DNA of 64,000 nt from a bacterium D16-56 (GCA_003611875.1 RAYY01000011.1:1-64000), one strand, 5' to 3'. Positions 51,602-62,867 are shown, numbered from the stretch's first letter. Made by a program: numbers and translations. Notes: generated by a model from the sequence alone, not told the origin.

Positions 51602-53104
51602 ATGAAAGAAACAGTGAGTACGCAGCTTACTAAAGTCCGCAGAATGGAGAAAAAACAGATCCATGATATTCCAAAAGACGAACGTCCGGCTTATCATATG
51701 TCTTCTCCCACAGGCTGGATCAATGATCCCAACGGATTTTCCATTTTTCAAGGGCAGTACCATTTGTTTTTCCAGTATCATCCATTCAGCAAAAAGTGGG
51801 GGCCCATGCATTGGGGACACTGTACAAGCAAAGATTTGATAAAGTGGGAATATCTTCCCTGTGCATTGGCCCCTGATGAATCTTATGACGAAGGTGGATG
51901 CTATTCGGGAAGCGCCATTGAGGCCAACGGAAAACATGTTCTGATATATACCGGGGTCATGGACCGATATCTGGATGACGGATTCCATTATTACAGGCAG
52001 GTACAATGTATTGCAAAAGGAGATGGCACTGATTATAAAAAAGGGGAAGCAAATCCTGTTATCACAGGTGAAAGCACTCCTGAGGGAAGCAGCCTGGAAG
52101 ATTTTCGGGATCCTAAGGTATGGAAAGAGGATGACGGCTACTATCTGGTAGTAGGAAGCCGGGCCCAGGATGGAAGCGGACAGATTCTGATGTACTATTC
52201 TGAAGATCTGAATCAATGGAAGTATGTGACAATTCTGGATCAAAGTAAAAATAAATATGGAAAGATGTGGGAATGTCCTGATTTTTTCCCTCTTGGCGAC
52301 AAGCAGATTTTGCTGGTCTCGCCCCAGGATATGAGAGCAGAAGGCTTAGAATTTCATAACGGCAATAATTCTATCTTTATCTATGGACAATATGATAAAG
52401 AGACTCACAAATTCAAACGGGAAAAGATCACCTCTGCCGATTATGGGCTTGATTTTTATGCTCCCCAGACTCTTCTTACACAGGACGGACGCCGGATCCT
52501 TATCGGATGGATGCAGTCATGGGATGCCAACATTACACCAACCACATTCCAGTGGTCCGGAATGATGACGATTCCCAGAGAACTAACATTGGAGCAAAGC
52601 AGGATTTATCAGAGACCTGTAAGAGAACTGGAAAATTATCATACAAATTTAGTTCAATATGACAATGTATCGATTACAGGCTCAACAACTCTGGAAAATA
52701 TTCAGGGAAGGATTTTAGATCTTCTGGTGGAGATCACTGGATTTGAATTTGACCATTTCCGAATCCAATTAGCAAAAAACGATAAATATGAGACATTTGT
52801 ACAGTACAGCCGCAAAAAAGGATGCCTAACTATAGACAGGACACACTCAGGAATTGACCGTGATGTTGTCTGCCGCAGAAAAATGGAGCTTGCCCCAATG
52901 CAGGAGGAAAATGGCAAAGAGGTATTAAAGCTCAGGATTCTACTGGATAAATACTCTGTTGAAATATTTGCCAACGACGGAGAAAAAGTAATGTCCTCCC
53001 TGTTCTATACACCGATGGAGGCAGACAATATTGTGTTTGATTCTGACGGAACAGCACAGATAAACATCAAAAAATATTCGTTTGATGATTTACAGCAAAT
53101 ATAA
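51602..53104 (+). CDS. scrB: GH32 sucrose-6-phosphate hydrolase (beta-fructofuranosidase)
   Basis: 500 residues from the ATG at 51602, six bases after GGAGG (a GTG two codons earlier is within the site). The five-bladed propeller contains WINDPNG (nucleophile Asp42), FRDPK (transition-state Asp) and MWECPDFF (acid/base Glu). The C-terminal beta-sandwich holds VEIFANDGEKVMSS. It hydrolyses sucrose-6-P delivered by the PTS to glucose-6-P and fructose; short fructo-oligosaccharides are also possible substrates. No signal peptide is present, so it is cytoplasmic. It is the first gene of the operon with the PTS transporter. Confidence 0.9.
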   Translation: MKETVSTQLTKVRRMEKKQIHDIPKDERPAYHMSSPTGWINDPNGFSIFQGQYHLFFQYHPFSKKWGPMHWGHCTSKDLIKWEYLPCALAPDESYDEGGCYSGSAIEANGKHVLIYTGVMDRYLDDGFHYYRQVQCIAKGDGTDYKKGEANPVITGESTPEGSSLEDFRDPKVWKEDDGYYLVVGSRAQDGSGQILMYYSEDLNQWKYVTILDQSKNKYGKMWECPDFFPLGDKQILLVSPQDMRAEGLEFHNGNNSIFIYGQYDKETHKFKREKITSADYGLDFYAPQTLLTQDGRRILIGWMQSWDANITPTTFQWSGMMTIPRELTLEQSRIYQRPVRELENYHTNLVQYDNVSITGSTTLENIQGRILDLLVEITGFEFDHFRIQLAKNDKYETFVQYSRKKGCLTIDRTHSGIDRDVVCRRKMELAPMQEENGKEVLKLRILLDKYSVEIFANDGEKVMSSLFYTPMEADNIVFDSDGTAQINIKKYSFDDLQQI

Positions 53105-53204
53105 AATTTTAATTTATCTGCAGGAAAGGAGTTTTCGGCAGGTCTCCTGGCCTCAGGTAAAAGAATTTATATAAAGGATTCTTTAGCAATGAAACGATTG
53201 TTGA

Positions 53205-55157
<1,953 letters not shown>

Positions 55158-55178
55158 AAAGTAATAGAACCATAACAC

Positions 55179-55219
55179 CATCTTCTCTGCCAAAGGATGC
55201 TATTGCGGCAGAGAAGATG
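55179..55219. other. Intercistronic 13-bp hairpin
   Basis: CATCTTCTCTGCC (55179-55191) and GGCAGAGAAGATG (55207-55219) are perfect inverted repeats with a 15-base loop. No T-run follows, so this is likely an mRNA stability or partial-termination element between the PTS gene and the MBL gene. Confidence 0.6.
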
Positions 55220-55254
55220 TGATAACTGAAAATAATAAACAGAACGGAGAGATT

Positions 55255-56088
55255 ATGGAAATTCAATATTTAGGAACCGCGGCGGCAGAGGGATGGCCAG
55301 CTCTTTTCTGTGACTGTGATATCTGTCATAGGGCAAGAAAAGAAGGAGGAAAAGACCTTCGGACCAGAACACAGTCTATCATCGACAAAACCATACTGAT
55401 TGATTTTCCGCCGGATACTTATACCCATGCTCTCAGATATTCTTTAAATCTGGGACAGATTCAGCATTTACTGATTACCCACTCCCACATGGATCACTTT
55501 TTCCCGGTGGAATTGATCCATCGACACGAACACTTCGGACACAATGCAAAAGGCATGCTTCATGTATATGGCAATGAAGCAGTGGAAAAAGCATTTTATG
55601 AAGCTGTGCTAATCGATCGGTTTAAAGTACATCCTCTGGAAGGCAGCGTCAAATTTATCCGCCTGGAACCTTTTCAGGATTTTAATGCTGAGGGATACCA
55701 TATTATCCCTGTGCCGGCGGATCATGATAAAAGGGAAACCTGCTTCATTTACATTATTGAAAAAGACGGAAAGTGCCTGCTGTATGGTCACGATACGGGA
55801 ATGAACTTAAGTAAGGAGGCCTGGGAGTGTATTTACAGCCACAAATATAGTTTGATTTCCATGGATGCAACTATGGGAAAGCAGAAAACCAATGGCTATC
55901 ATATGGGACTTGGTGATGATATAGAGTTTTCCAGACGCTTGGAAGAAAAACAGTGTATTGACCTTTATACGGTAAAGGTAATCAATCACTTTTCCCATAA
56001 CGGAGGGATGACTCACCAGGATCTGGAGGCTTTTGCAGAGAAATATGGCATGATTGCCTCTTATGATGGGATGAAAATAGCATTTTAA
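55255..56088 (+). CDS. Metallo-beta-lactamase fold phosphodiesterase-like protein (PhnP-like)
   Basis: 277 residues from the ATG at 55255 (GGAG six bases upstream). It starts with IQYLGTAAAEGWPALFC-x-C, the PhnP-like opening with a CDCDIC cysteine pair that may bind structural zinc. The MBL metal motif THSHMDHFFP follows, then VPADHDK, GHDTG and NHFSHNGG. The fold hydrolyses phosphodiesters, often cyclic phosphates. In a sucrose operon it may clear a cyclic sugar-phosphate side product, but this is speculation. Confidence 0.78.
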   Translation: MEIQYLGTAAAEGWPALFCDCDICHRARKEGGKDLRTRTQSIIDKTILIDFPPDTYTHALRYSLNLGQIQHLLITHSHMDHFFPVELIHRHEHFGHNAKGMLHVYGNEAVEKAFYEAVLIDRFKVHPLEGSVKFIRLEPFQDFNAEGYHIIPVPADHDKRETCFIYIIEKDGKCLLYGHDTGMNLSKEAWECIYSHKYSLISMDATMGKQKTNGYHMGLGDDIEFSRRLEEKQCIDLYTVKVINHFSHNGGMTHQDLEAFAEKYGMIASYDGMKIAF

Positions 56089-56203
56089 AATAGGGAAAAA
56101 TTTATAAAAGCAGAATACATCCAAGGGCCATGTCTGCCTGGGTATCTGATAAATGTATGAAAAGAGCATAAAGGTAACAGGGAGCAATGCCTAAATGCCT
56201 AAA

Positions 56204-56234
56204 AAATGCCGTAACTCTTGAAGTTACGGCATTT
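56204..56234 (-). terminator. Strong hairpin terminator between MBL and TetR genes
   Basis: AAATGCCGTAACT (56204-56216) and AGTTACGGCATTT (56222-56234) form a perfect 13-bp stem with a 5-base loop. On the minus strand six T follow, so it best serves leftward transcription from the TetR/ABC unit. It can also stop rightward transcripts from the sucrose operon. The rest of the 485-bp gap (56089-56573) holds only the relic listed next. Confidence 0.8.
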
Positions 56235-56353
56235 CAGCGTTCCCGAGACGACTTAAACGTCCGACCTATCGCTTAGAAGTTAAAAGGGCTGTTTCCACGC
56301 AGGTTCAGCCTAATCATTGTGGTATCTCCAGGTCCAATAAAATCAACACGATT

Positions 56354-56560
56354 GTGGATTATCCACACTGCCGGATCTACCGGCAGTTTATCCAGAACTT
56401 AATGGCAGACTGGAGCATTCGCACAGGCAGGGGCTCCGGCCTTTTTTATTACACAGTGCTTTACAACTACGCGAGCTTACATACTTCTTATCTCCGCATA
56501 GACGGTATTGGCTATACCGTACTGGACTACAACTGTCCCTGTCAAAAAGAGATATCCATT
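56354..56560 (+). pseudogene. Internally deleted relic of a mobile-element helix-turn-helix/replication-type gene
   Basis: In frame from 56354 the translation contains CRIYRQFIQNLMADWSIRTG, then GSGLFYYTVLYNYASLHTSYLRIDGIGYTV, then LDYNCPCQKE. I recognise the first and last parts as pieces of a longer protein family found on Lachnospiraceae mobile elements, where they are normally separated by roughly 60 residues, so a deletion has joined them. After about 56560 the frame runs antisense into the TetR gene and is meaningless. It is probably a footprint of an excised or decayed integrative element. Family recall is from memory and not verified. Confidence 0.4.
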
Positions 56561-56573
56561 TCCACGATATATC

Positions 56574-57176
56574 CTACTTCAAATAAGCAATTCTCCACTG
56601 CCCGACTCGTTTCAAAAAATCCCTTTCCAGGCCGTCCGGGTCAAGCTTCCCGGCGGATAACATCTGCCAGAGACTGTGAAACAGATAGCTGTCAATCTCC
56701 TCCAGCAGCATTCCCACGTCAATACCCGGGCGAAACACGGAAAGGTCCACGGACCCTAGCAGCTCACCCGCCGCATCTTCATATACTTCTTTATATGACT
56801 TCCCGATTGCCTCCCTGATTTCCAAAGGCTCCGCAAAAAGGGCTCGTATGGAAAATAAATATTCATCAGGGGCCGTTCTCATAAACTCACATCTTGCCAA
56901 AATCTTCCGGGTCATGATCTCAAAGAAATCCGTTGTTTCCTTGTAATACTTTAATTCTATTTCATAGGATATCGTGTTGATATTCTCCCAGAGGTATAAA
57001 TACAGATCTTTCTTATTCTGGAAATAATGGAACAGCAGAGACTTTGATATCCCGCCGGCGGCCGCAATCCGGGACATGGACGCCTTTTTGTAGCTGCTGT
57101 CGGCAAATACCACATACGCAGCATTGATGATTCGTTTCTGCTTTTCTTCCGGCAGCGTAAAAAATTTTCCGTTCAT
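56574..57176 (-). CDS. TetR-family regulator of the ABC exporter
   Basis: 200 residues. The N-terminal TetR HTH runs over residues 11-57 (KRIINAAYVVFADSSYKKASMSRIAAAGGISKSLLFHYFQNKKDLYLYLWE). The all-helical ligand domain ends RPGIDVGMLLEEIDSYLFHSLW and DFLKRVGQWRIAYLK. It lies 33 bp downstream of the permease gene in the same operon, so it probably represses the exporter. The C-terminal end is clearly paralogous to the pseudogene fragment at 63324-63575. Confidence 0.87.
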   Translation of the reverse strand: MNGKFFTLPEEKQKRIINAAYVVFADSSYKKASMSRIAAAGGISKSLLFHYFQNKKDLYLYLWENINTISYEIELKYYKETTDFFEIMTRKILARCEFMRTAPDEYLFSIRALFAEPLEIREAIGKSYKEVYEDAAGELLGSVDLSVFRPGIDVGMLLEEIDSYLFHSLWQMLSAGKLDPDGLERDFLKRVGQWRIAYLK

Positions 57177-57209
57177 CTGAACATCTAAACCCCCTGTATC
57201 TGTTTTTGT

Positions 57210-58802
57210 CTATAGTTTTCTCAGCAGTGATGGTCCCTGTCTGGTAAGAATCCCGATACATACCGCCGCAAACAAAGCGAATACCCCTATGGGCAGCACC
57301 AGCGCGGTCCAGGGAGCTGTTTTACTGCCCAGATAATAAAATCCCGCTGTCACCCCCAGTACCGCCATGGAAGCGAACACTGCCAGTACTGTGGCCATAG
57401 ACTGCTTGATAACGACCGTTTCATTCACCGCGTCAAGCTTCGGAAAGCACAGGCCCATAAGCATTCCAAAGGCAGCATGCCCTATGGCGAAAAGCAGTGT
57501 GGCAATAAGCAGCACCGCCCCCTGCCACAAAGAAAAACCAAAAGCAATCGAAATACACAGCCCGGCAATTACCGTACAGGGCAGGGTCAGCAGAAGCTGA
57601 AAGCCAACTTTAACCCAGAGCAGGGAGCTTTCCTCTATAGGGGATTCCCGCAAAATCCAAAGGTATTTTCCCTCCAGGCTGATGGAAGGAGCGGTGATGG
57701 GACAGGTGCAGAGACAGAAACCAATCACCGCTGCCGCCATGGGAAGCAGCGGTAAAGGATACCCGGTCATTTCCACATAAGCCAACAGTTTATCTCTCAT
57801 AACCAGGGAGGCTGCCCCTGCGGCCAGCAGCATAATCAGACCGATACCGGCATTCCAGAAGTACATAGGAGTTCCAAAAAAGCGCTGCATTTCCTTTTTC
57901 AGCAAAGCCTTCTTCTGTCCGGAGGCAGTCTGTGCCGAGAGTTTGTAATTGCTCTGTACGGACCGCACGGCAAAAGCAGTCACGGCCTGACGGTATCCCC
58001 GGCCAAGGCCGATTACCACCAGGGCAAAAGGGAACACGCAGCACAGGACAAAGGCCAGCAGCATTTTCCAGTTTCCCATAATGCCTTCTCCCATCCACAG
58101 CATGGGCGCCGCCCAGGTAAGGGAGTTTTTCACCCCGGCGGCATTCTCAGCAAGACTGTTTATCATACCGTTTAGATGAAACGAGAAATAGAGCACTGCT
58201 GCCATGAATATTCCTATCACAATATTCTGCCCCAACGCTCTGCGGGACACCCGAACAGACAGAAAGCCAACCAGCGCCCCCAGCAATACGGACAGCGCCG
58301 TATCCAGCAGCGGAAGGGCCAGCACCGAGATCCCCAACCGCATCCAGAACAGCAGGCCAAGCCCCACACCGTTCTGTGTCAGAAACGTACAGATTACCCC
58401 GGCGGGAACCAGTACGAAAACGGCAAACAGCAGGTTCTCCAGATAAATGGCGGTTACCCGGCTGGCCATCAGCATGGTTGTAGGCACCGGCATACTCAGC
58501 AGCAGGTCATTGTCCTTTCCGCCAAATACCACGCCCTTTACCGCAAAAGTGGTAAACAGAAGCCCGCCCACCAGTGCCGCCATGCCCATGAATACAAATA
58601 CCAGCACTTCCATATTGGATGGCGCCAGCGCCTTCATCAGCATATAACTGTAAAGCCCGGACAGATACAGCCCCAGAAAGGCTATGAGAAAGACCGCTCC
58701 CAGCCCGGTAGCCGCTTTTCTCTTACTGCGTCCCCTGGAATTGGTTGAGGAAAGAAGCATGGACCGGAGGCTGACGTTCAACAGAACAAAAAATTTTTTC
58801 AT
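57210..58802 (-). CDS. ABC exporter permease
   Basis: About 530 residues from the ATG at 58802. This start is supported by GGAGGGAG just upstream and the ATGA overlap with the ATPase stop; earlier in-frame codons overlap the ATPase gene. There are about 12 hydrophobic helices in two halves and a VVFGGKDNDLLLSMPVPT segment typical of putative ABC-2-like exporter permeases. With the ATPase upstream it forms an exporter of unknown substrate; a peptide, drug or lipid is possible. The TetR gene follows 33 bp downstream. Confidence 0.78.
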   Translation of the reverse strand: MKKFFVLLNVSLRSMLLSSTNSRGRSKRKAATGLGAVFLIAFLGLYLSGLYSYMLMKALAPSNMEVLVFVFMGMAALVGGLLFTTFAVKGVVFGGKDNDLLLSMPVPTTMLMASRVTAIYLENLLFAVFVLVPAGVICTFLTQNGVGLGLLFWMRLGISVLALPLLDTALSVLLGALVGFLSVRVSRRALGQNIVIGIFMAAVLYFSFHLNGMINSLAENAAGVKNSLTWAAPMLWMGEGIMGNWKMLLAFVLCCVFPFALVVIGLGRGYRQAVTAFAVRSVQSNYKLSAQTASGQKKALLKKEMQRFFGTPMYFWNAGIGLIMLLAAGAASLVMRDKLLAYVEMTGYPLPLLPMAAAVIGFCLCTCPITAPSISLEGKYLWILRESPIEESSLLWVKVGFQLLLTLPCTVIAGLCISIAFGFSLWQGAVLLIATLLFAIGHAAFGMLMGLCFPKLDAVNETVVIKQSMATVLAVFASMAVLGVTAGFYYLGSKTAPWTALVLPIGVFALFAAVCIGILTRQGPSLLRKL

Positions 58803-59512
58803 CGCTCTCCCTCCAGCTCTAAAAATACGCTTTCCAGGGAGGAATCCCCCACCAGCTCTGCCGTGGGGCCGCTTTGCACCAGTTTCCCGTTCTTGATAAT
58901 GGCAATCTGACCGCACAGTTTTTCTGCCACTTCCAGTACATGAGTGGAAAAAAATACCGCTGACCCGCTTTGGCATAATTCTGACAGATAGCCTTTCATT
59001 ATATGTGCAGCCGAAGGGTCCAGACCTACAAATGGTTCATCCAGAATCAGCAGCCTGGGCCGCCGGATAAAAGCGGAAATCAAAGCCAGCTTCTGCCGCA
59101 TCCCATGGGAGTAGCTGCCAATGGGGGAACCCAGGTTGTCCGTGAGTTCAAATGCACCGGAATATTTACCAATGTCTGCGGTACGCTGCTTGGCAGGAAT
59201 GTCATACAGATCAGCAATGAAATTGAGGTAATCAATCCCTTTCATAAACTCATAGATGTCCGGGTTGTCCGGCAGAAAAGCGGTGACACGTTTCGCCTGT
59301 ACGGGAGCCTTCCTGATATCGTGGCCGTCAATGATGATGGTGCCTTCGGAAAAGTCCATCACCCCGGCTGCCGCCCGAAGCGTAGTGGTTTTGCCTGCTC
59401 CGTTGTGGCCGATAAATCCATAGATTTCGCCTGGTCCAACATGCAGGGTCAGGTCATCCACCGCCTTCTTCCCGCCGGGATAAGTTTTCGAATAATGTTC
59501 AATATAAAGCAT
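58799..59512 (-). CDS. ABC transporter ATP-binding protein
   Basis: About 237 residues from the ATG at 59512 (AAAGGAG eight bases upstream). Walker A is GHNGAGKTTTLR (near 36-47), the Q-loop is FLPDNP, the signature SYSHGMRQKLAL (about 137-148), Walker B LLILDEPFVGLD and the H-loop FFSTHVLE. It is a DrrA/CcmA-type ATPase. Its stop overlaps the permease start by 4 bp. It powers the exporter encoded downstream. Confidence 0.92.
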   Translation of the reverse strand: MLYIEHYSKTYPGGKKAVDDLTLHVGPGEIYGFIGHNGAGKTTTLRAAAGVMDFSEGTIIIDGHDIRKAPVQAKRVTAFLPDNPDIYEFMKGIDYLNFIADLYDIPAKQRTADIGKYSGAFELTDNLGSPIGSYSHGMRQKLALISAFIRRPRLLILDEPFVGLDPSAAHIMKGYLSELCQSGSAVFFSTHVLEVAEKLCGQIAIIKNGKLVQSGPTAELVGDSSLESVFLELEGER

Positions 59513-59925
59513 TGGTAAACTCCTTTCGTAACTCCGTTTCATTCAATATGTTTGCTGATTTTATTCCAGATGACGACAATGCTGCTAATGTCAATATAAA
59601 CATTATAGTCACAAAATACAAGTATCATTCTTATACCGCATTCATAGCCAGTCCTCCTGATAATGAACCACAGTTTTAATACTTACTTCATTTCATCCCT
59701 ATTTTCCGTTCCTCCTATATTCTAACTGTCCATTTCTATGCTTTTTAAAGGGAACTGCACACTGCGGGCCGGGTTTTATGTAAAAAATAAGAGCCTCCAA
59801 TTAAATCAGAAGCTCTTTCCGGCACACTGCGGCATAAGAAATTATAGGATAATAACTTGCCCTCTCTGATTCGCTTTCATTATATTATCACCCCATTGAC
59901 CAATTTTGAGAAGACCCATTCCTCT
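59513..59925. other. 413-bp intergenic region with the ilvBN terminator
   Basis: AAGAGC (59789-59794) and GCTCTT (59812-59817) form a stem whose minus-strand 3' side runs into ATTTTTT (59783-59788), a terminator for the leftward ilvBN genes. A minus-strand TATAAT at about 59600 may belong to the ABC operon promoter, but no good -35 accompanies it. Two copies of CACACTGCGG (at 59758-59767 and 59823-59832) flank the terminator. Nothing else is recognised. Confidence 0.55.
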
Positions 59926-60426
59926 TTATCGATCAGCTTTGCTTAATGTTTCAACAGCAACACTGCCTCCCCGGACAATTTCAATTCGGTTTGCATAGCA
60001 TTTCTCCAGTAATGCGATCAGATCATTATTACAGTTTTCTGTATGCACACTTTCAATCAGCACTGTCTCAGGGGAATAATCAATAACTGATACCTGAAAT
60101 ATTTGCGAAATCTTGAATATCTCGTCAATATCCCGATCCGAGCAGTTATTTATTCTTACAAACATCAGCTCTTTCATATGGATAGCAATGTCCGTGTAAT
60201 CAACTACCTTAATTACCTCAACACAGCGGTCCAGCTGCTTTTTTACCTGTTCAAATGTTCTGTCATCACTCTTTAAGCTGATTGTCATACGGGAAACCGT
60301 TCTGTCCTCGGTTGTCCCCACGGTCAGGCTGGCCAGGTTATAGGACTTCCCGGAAAACAGTCCCGATATTCTGGCAAGAACCCCTACATCATTTTCAACA
60401 AATAAACAAATCCATCTCTTTTTCAT
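59926..60426 (-). CDS. ilvN: Acetolactate synthase small (regulatory) subunit
   Basis: 166 residues, the typical size of IlvN/IlvH. The N-terminal ACT domain has WICLFVENDVGVLARISGLFSGKSYNLASLTVG (residues 4-36) with TEDRTVSRMTISL, and a second ACT-like C-terminal domain follows. It gives valine feedback control and activates the large subunit. The start overlaps the ilvB stop by 4 bp. Confidence 0.92.
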   Translation of the reverse strand: MKKRWICLFVENDVGVLARISGLFSGKSYNLASLTVGTTEDRTVSRMTISLKSDDRTFEQVKKQLDRCVEVIKVVDYTDIAIHMKELMFVRINNCSDRDIDEIFKISQIFQVSVIDYSPETVLIESVHTENCNNDLIALLEKCYANRIEIVRGGSVAVETLSKADR

Positions 60427-62156
60427 ATTCCTTGATCCCCGCTTTCCAGTATCATATCATCCAAAGCATTGCCGGGCGGAACGATCGGCATAACATTTTC
60501 CTCTGGCTCAATGATAAATTCAATGACAGTAGGTACTTTTAAGGTGTGTTTTGCGTTTTCAAGGGCAGCGGCTATCTCATTTTCTTTTGTTACGCGAATC
60601 CTGTTTGCTCCGTAGCTTTCCGCCAGTTTCATAAAATCCGGCGTATATTCCGGGCAGTGCTCTGTCGGGGCATTGCAGCTTCTCGGGCAGCTTTTCCTGT
60701 ACCGCATACAGGTGCTGGAATAACGCCTGTCAAAAAACATTTCCTGCCACTGCCGTACATTTCCCAAATAACCATTGTTAAGTATGCAGATGGTGATTGG
60801 AAGTTCATAGCAGATTGCGGTCGCCATTTCCTGAATGTTCATCTGCATGCCGCCGTCCCCGGAAATAACGATAACATCTTTTGACGGATTCCCGATTTTG
60901 GCTCCAATAGCAGCCGGAAAGCCATAGCCCATGGTTCCTAAGCCCCCGGAAGTCAGCATCTGTTTCTTTTCGCTTAATTCCAGGAATTGTGTCGCCCATA
61001 ACTGGTTCTGCCCCACATCTGTGGCGATGATCGCATGGTCAAACGTATGGTTGATTGCCCTTATCACTTTTTCCGGGGTCAGCCCTTCTGTTTTCATGGA
61101 CAGGGGATATTGGCTTTTCCACTGCCTGATCTGCTCCAGCCATTCCTTCGTATCTAATTTCTGCGCTTTTTCAAGCAATGCCAAAAGAGCCGTTTTTGCG
61201 TCCGCAACAATGGGAACGTCAACCTCTATATTTCTGGAAATCGAAGATGAGTCTATGTCTATATGGATGATTGCCGCATGGGTGGCAAAGTGTCCGATTT
61301 TTCCTGTTATGCGGTCATTAAACCTTGTCCCGATAGAAAAAAGGACGTCACAATGACTGATGGCTGTATTCGCCGCATAGCTCCCATGGATTCCCAGATT
61401 CCCAATGTACAAGTCATGGGTTGTGGGAATTGCCCCTTTTCCCATGATGGTAGTAATAACAGGAACCCCTGTCATTTCCGCAAGCTTTAGCATTTCCGAA
61501 TGTGCATGGCTGATGCCTACGCCGCCGCCGGCCAAAAAGACGGGCTTCCTTGCATGGTTCAATATCTCCAAAGCTTTCCTTAACTGTCCTGCATGGACGG
61601 AACGTTTGGGCTTATATCCCCTGATTTCGATTTTTTCCGGGTAGTCATCACTGCCATACTCCCTCTGTATATCCTTCGGTAAATCGACCACAACAACGCC
61701 CGGTTTCCCTGTCCGGGCAATGAGAAAGGCTTTCTTGATGACCGCCGCTAATTCCTCACGTCTGCGGACCGTTACGGCGTATTTGCAGATACTTCTTGTG
61801 ATACCCACAATATCAACCTCCTGAAAGGCGTCATTGCCAATCAGCCCGGCAGGCACCTGCCCGGTAAAGCATACCAGCGGAACGCTGTCATAATTCGCTG
61901 TCGCTATCCCTGTCACTAAATTGGTAGCTCCCGGTCCGCTTGTAACCAGACAGACCCCGACTTTTCCCGTGGAACGTGCGTATCCGTCTGCCGCATGGAC
62001 TAATCCCTGCTCATGCCGCGGCAAAATAACATCAATATCCTGCTCGCCATAAAGGGCGTTAAACAGGTCGATTGCCTGTCCGCCCGGGTAGGCAAACAGG
62101 GTATCTACCTGCTCCGCCTTGAGAGCTTTCACAAATAATTCCGCACCTGTAATCAT
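60423..62156 (-). CDS. ilvB: Acetolactate synthase large subunit with a four-Cys insertion
   Basis: About 577 residues from the third of three consecutive ATGs (62156), the one with a proper 8-base distance to AGGAGG. The ThDP fold is complete: the catalytic Glu in PRHEQGLVHAADGYAR, GPGATNLVTGIATA, an FAD-binding middle domain, and the ThDP motif GDGGMQMN-x18-NN. It makes 2-acetolactate from pyruvate (branched amino acids). Unusually, in the C-terminal domain after FDRRYSST an insertion holds C-x6-C-x3-C-x6-C (codons within 60654-60710), a pattern that could bind a metal. The TetR gene lies 116 bp upstream. Confidence 0.92.
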   Translation of the reverse strand: MITGAELFVKALKAEQVDTLFAYPGGQAIDLFNALYGEQDIDVILPRHEQGLVHAADGYARSTGKVGVCLVTSGPGATNLVTGIATANYDSVPLVCFTGQVPAGLIGNDAFQEVDIVGITRSICKYAVTVRRREELAAVIKKAFLIARTGKPGVVVVDLPKDIQREYGSDDYPEKIEIRGYKPKRSVHAGQLRKALEILNHARKPVFLAGGGVGISHAHSEMLKLAEMTGVPVITTIMGKGAIPTTHDLYIGNLGIHGSYAANTAISHCDVLFSIGTRFNDRITGKIGHFATHAAIIHIDIDSSSISRNIEVDVPIVADAKTALLALLEKAQKLDTKEWLEQIRQWKSQYPLSMKTEGLTPEKVIRAINHTFDHAIIATDVGQNQLWATQFLELSEKKQMLTSGGLGTMGYGFPAAIGAKIGNPSKDVIVISGDGGMQMNIQEMATAICYELPITICILNNGYLGNVRQWQEMFFDRRYSSTCMRYRKSCPRSCNAPTEHCPEYTPDFMKLAESYGANRIRVTKENEIAAALENAKHTLKVPTVIEFIIEPEENVMPIVPPGNALDDMILESGDQGI

Positions 62157-62233
62157 CATCATTGCCTCCTTGTATGCGTGTACTTGCTTGCTTTTAGATG
62201 TGATAAAATGGCACTGAATATACAGTACCATTT

Positions 62234-62264
62234 GTAACAGTTCAGATACCCCTTGAACTGTTAC
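62234..62264. repeat. 31-nt palindromic dispersed repeat, copy 2
   Basis: GTAACAGTTCA (62234-62244) and TGAACTGTTAC (62254-62264) are perfect 11-bp inverted arms around a 9-base loop. It matches 44784-44814 at 27 of 31 positions. It lies between the TetR stop and the ilvB start and could attenuate read-through into ilvBN. Confidence 0.75.
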
Positions 62265-62272
62265 TACCATTT

Positions 62273-62851
62273 TTACTTCTGTACAATCCCATTTACAAAT
62301 ATCTTAACACTGTTTTTGATAAATTCTTCTCTGCCCACATCCGTAAGGTTCTGGCCAAAAGACGCATTTAAAAAGGTATAACCAAACGTGGAAGAAAAAA
62401 CAGTCATCGCCAGACATTCAAAATCATAATGGGGAATTTTCCCCAGCTCCTCCATTTTCCTGAAGTATTCTGTCAGAGAAGAAATAAATGCCTGCGGTAC
62501 TTTCATGATCATAGAGGCCGTTTCTTCATAAAGCTGCGGCGCCCTTAAGCCAATGGACAGATTTACAAAATCCGGAGTGATTTTATCCATATACGCGTTC
62601 ATAAACATCTCTAAATCCGGCTCTAACTCCCACTGCACATTTTGAAAAAGCTCCGGCGTAACATGCGCTCTCCATTTTTCCTGAGATACGCCATGGAGTA
62701 CAATATCTTTTTTATTTTGAAATTTACGGAACAACGTACACTCGTTTACACCGGCTAATCGCGCGATATCTTTTGTCGTCGTGGCAACATACCCCTTATC
62801 ACGAATCAGAGACATGGTTGCATCAATGATTTTTTGGCTTGTTTCGTCCAT
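62273..62851 (-). CDS. TetR-family regulator upstream of ilvBN
   Basis: About 192 residues from the ATG at 62851 with GGGGAG close upstream; an in-frame TTG at 62872 has no ribosome binding site. The HTH spans about residues 4-50 (KIIDATMSLIRDKGYVATTTKDIARLAGVNECTLFRKFQNKKDIVL). The C-terminal domain (about 60-190) is helical and binds an unknown ligand. A palindrome between its promoter and start suggests autorepression. Control of ilvBN or of the SRPBCC gene is possible but unproven. Confidence 0.87.
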   Translation of the reverse strand: MDETSQKIIDATMSLIRDKGYVATTTKDIARLAGVNECTLFRKFQNKKDIVLHGVSQEKWRAHVTPELFQNVQWELEPDLEMFMNAYMDKITPDFVNLSIGLRAPQLYEETASMIMKVPQAFISSLTEYFRKMEELGKIPHYDFECLAMTVFSSTFGYTFLNASFGQNLTDVGREEFIKNSVKIFVNGIVQK

Positions 62852-62867
62852 TCTCCCCACCCCCCTA

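Noticed and set aside
51563-52243. Minus-strand ORF (226 codons) opposite the GH32 gene
   Set aside because: The GH32 catalytic motifs are on the other strand; the reverse frame has no plausible start or domain.
56561-56818. 3' half of the plus-strand ORF that begins at 56354
   Set aside because: From about 56574 it runs antisense to the TetR gene, which has a clear HTH; only the first part resembles a real protein.
62156-62272. T-box or valine/leucine riboswitch before ilvB
   Set aside because: The gap is too short and has no T-box GGTGG-type core; it only holds the 31-nt hairpin repeat.
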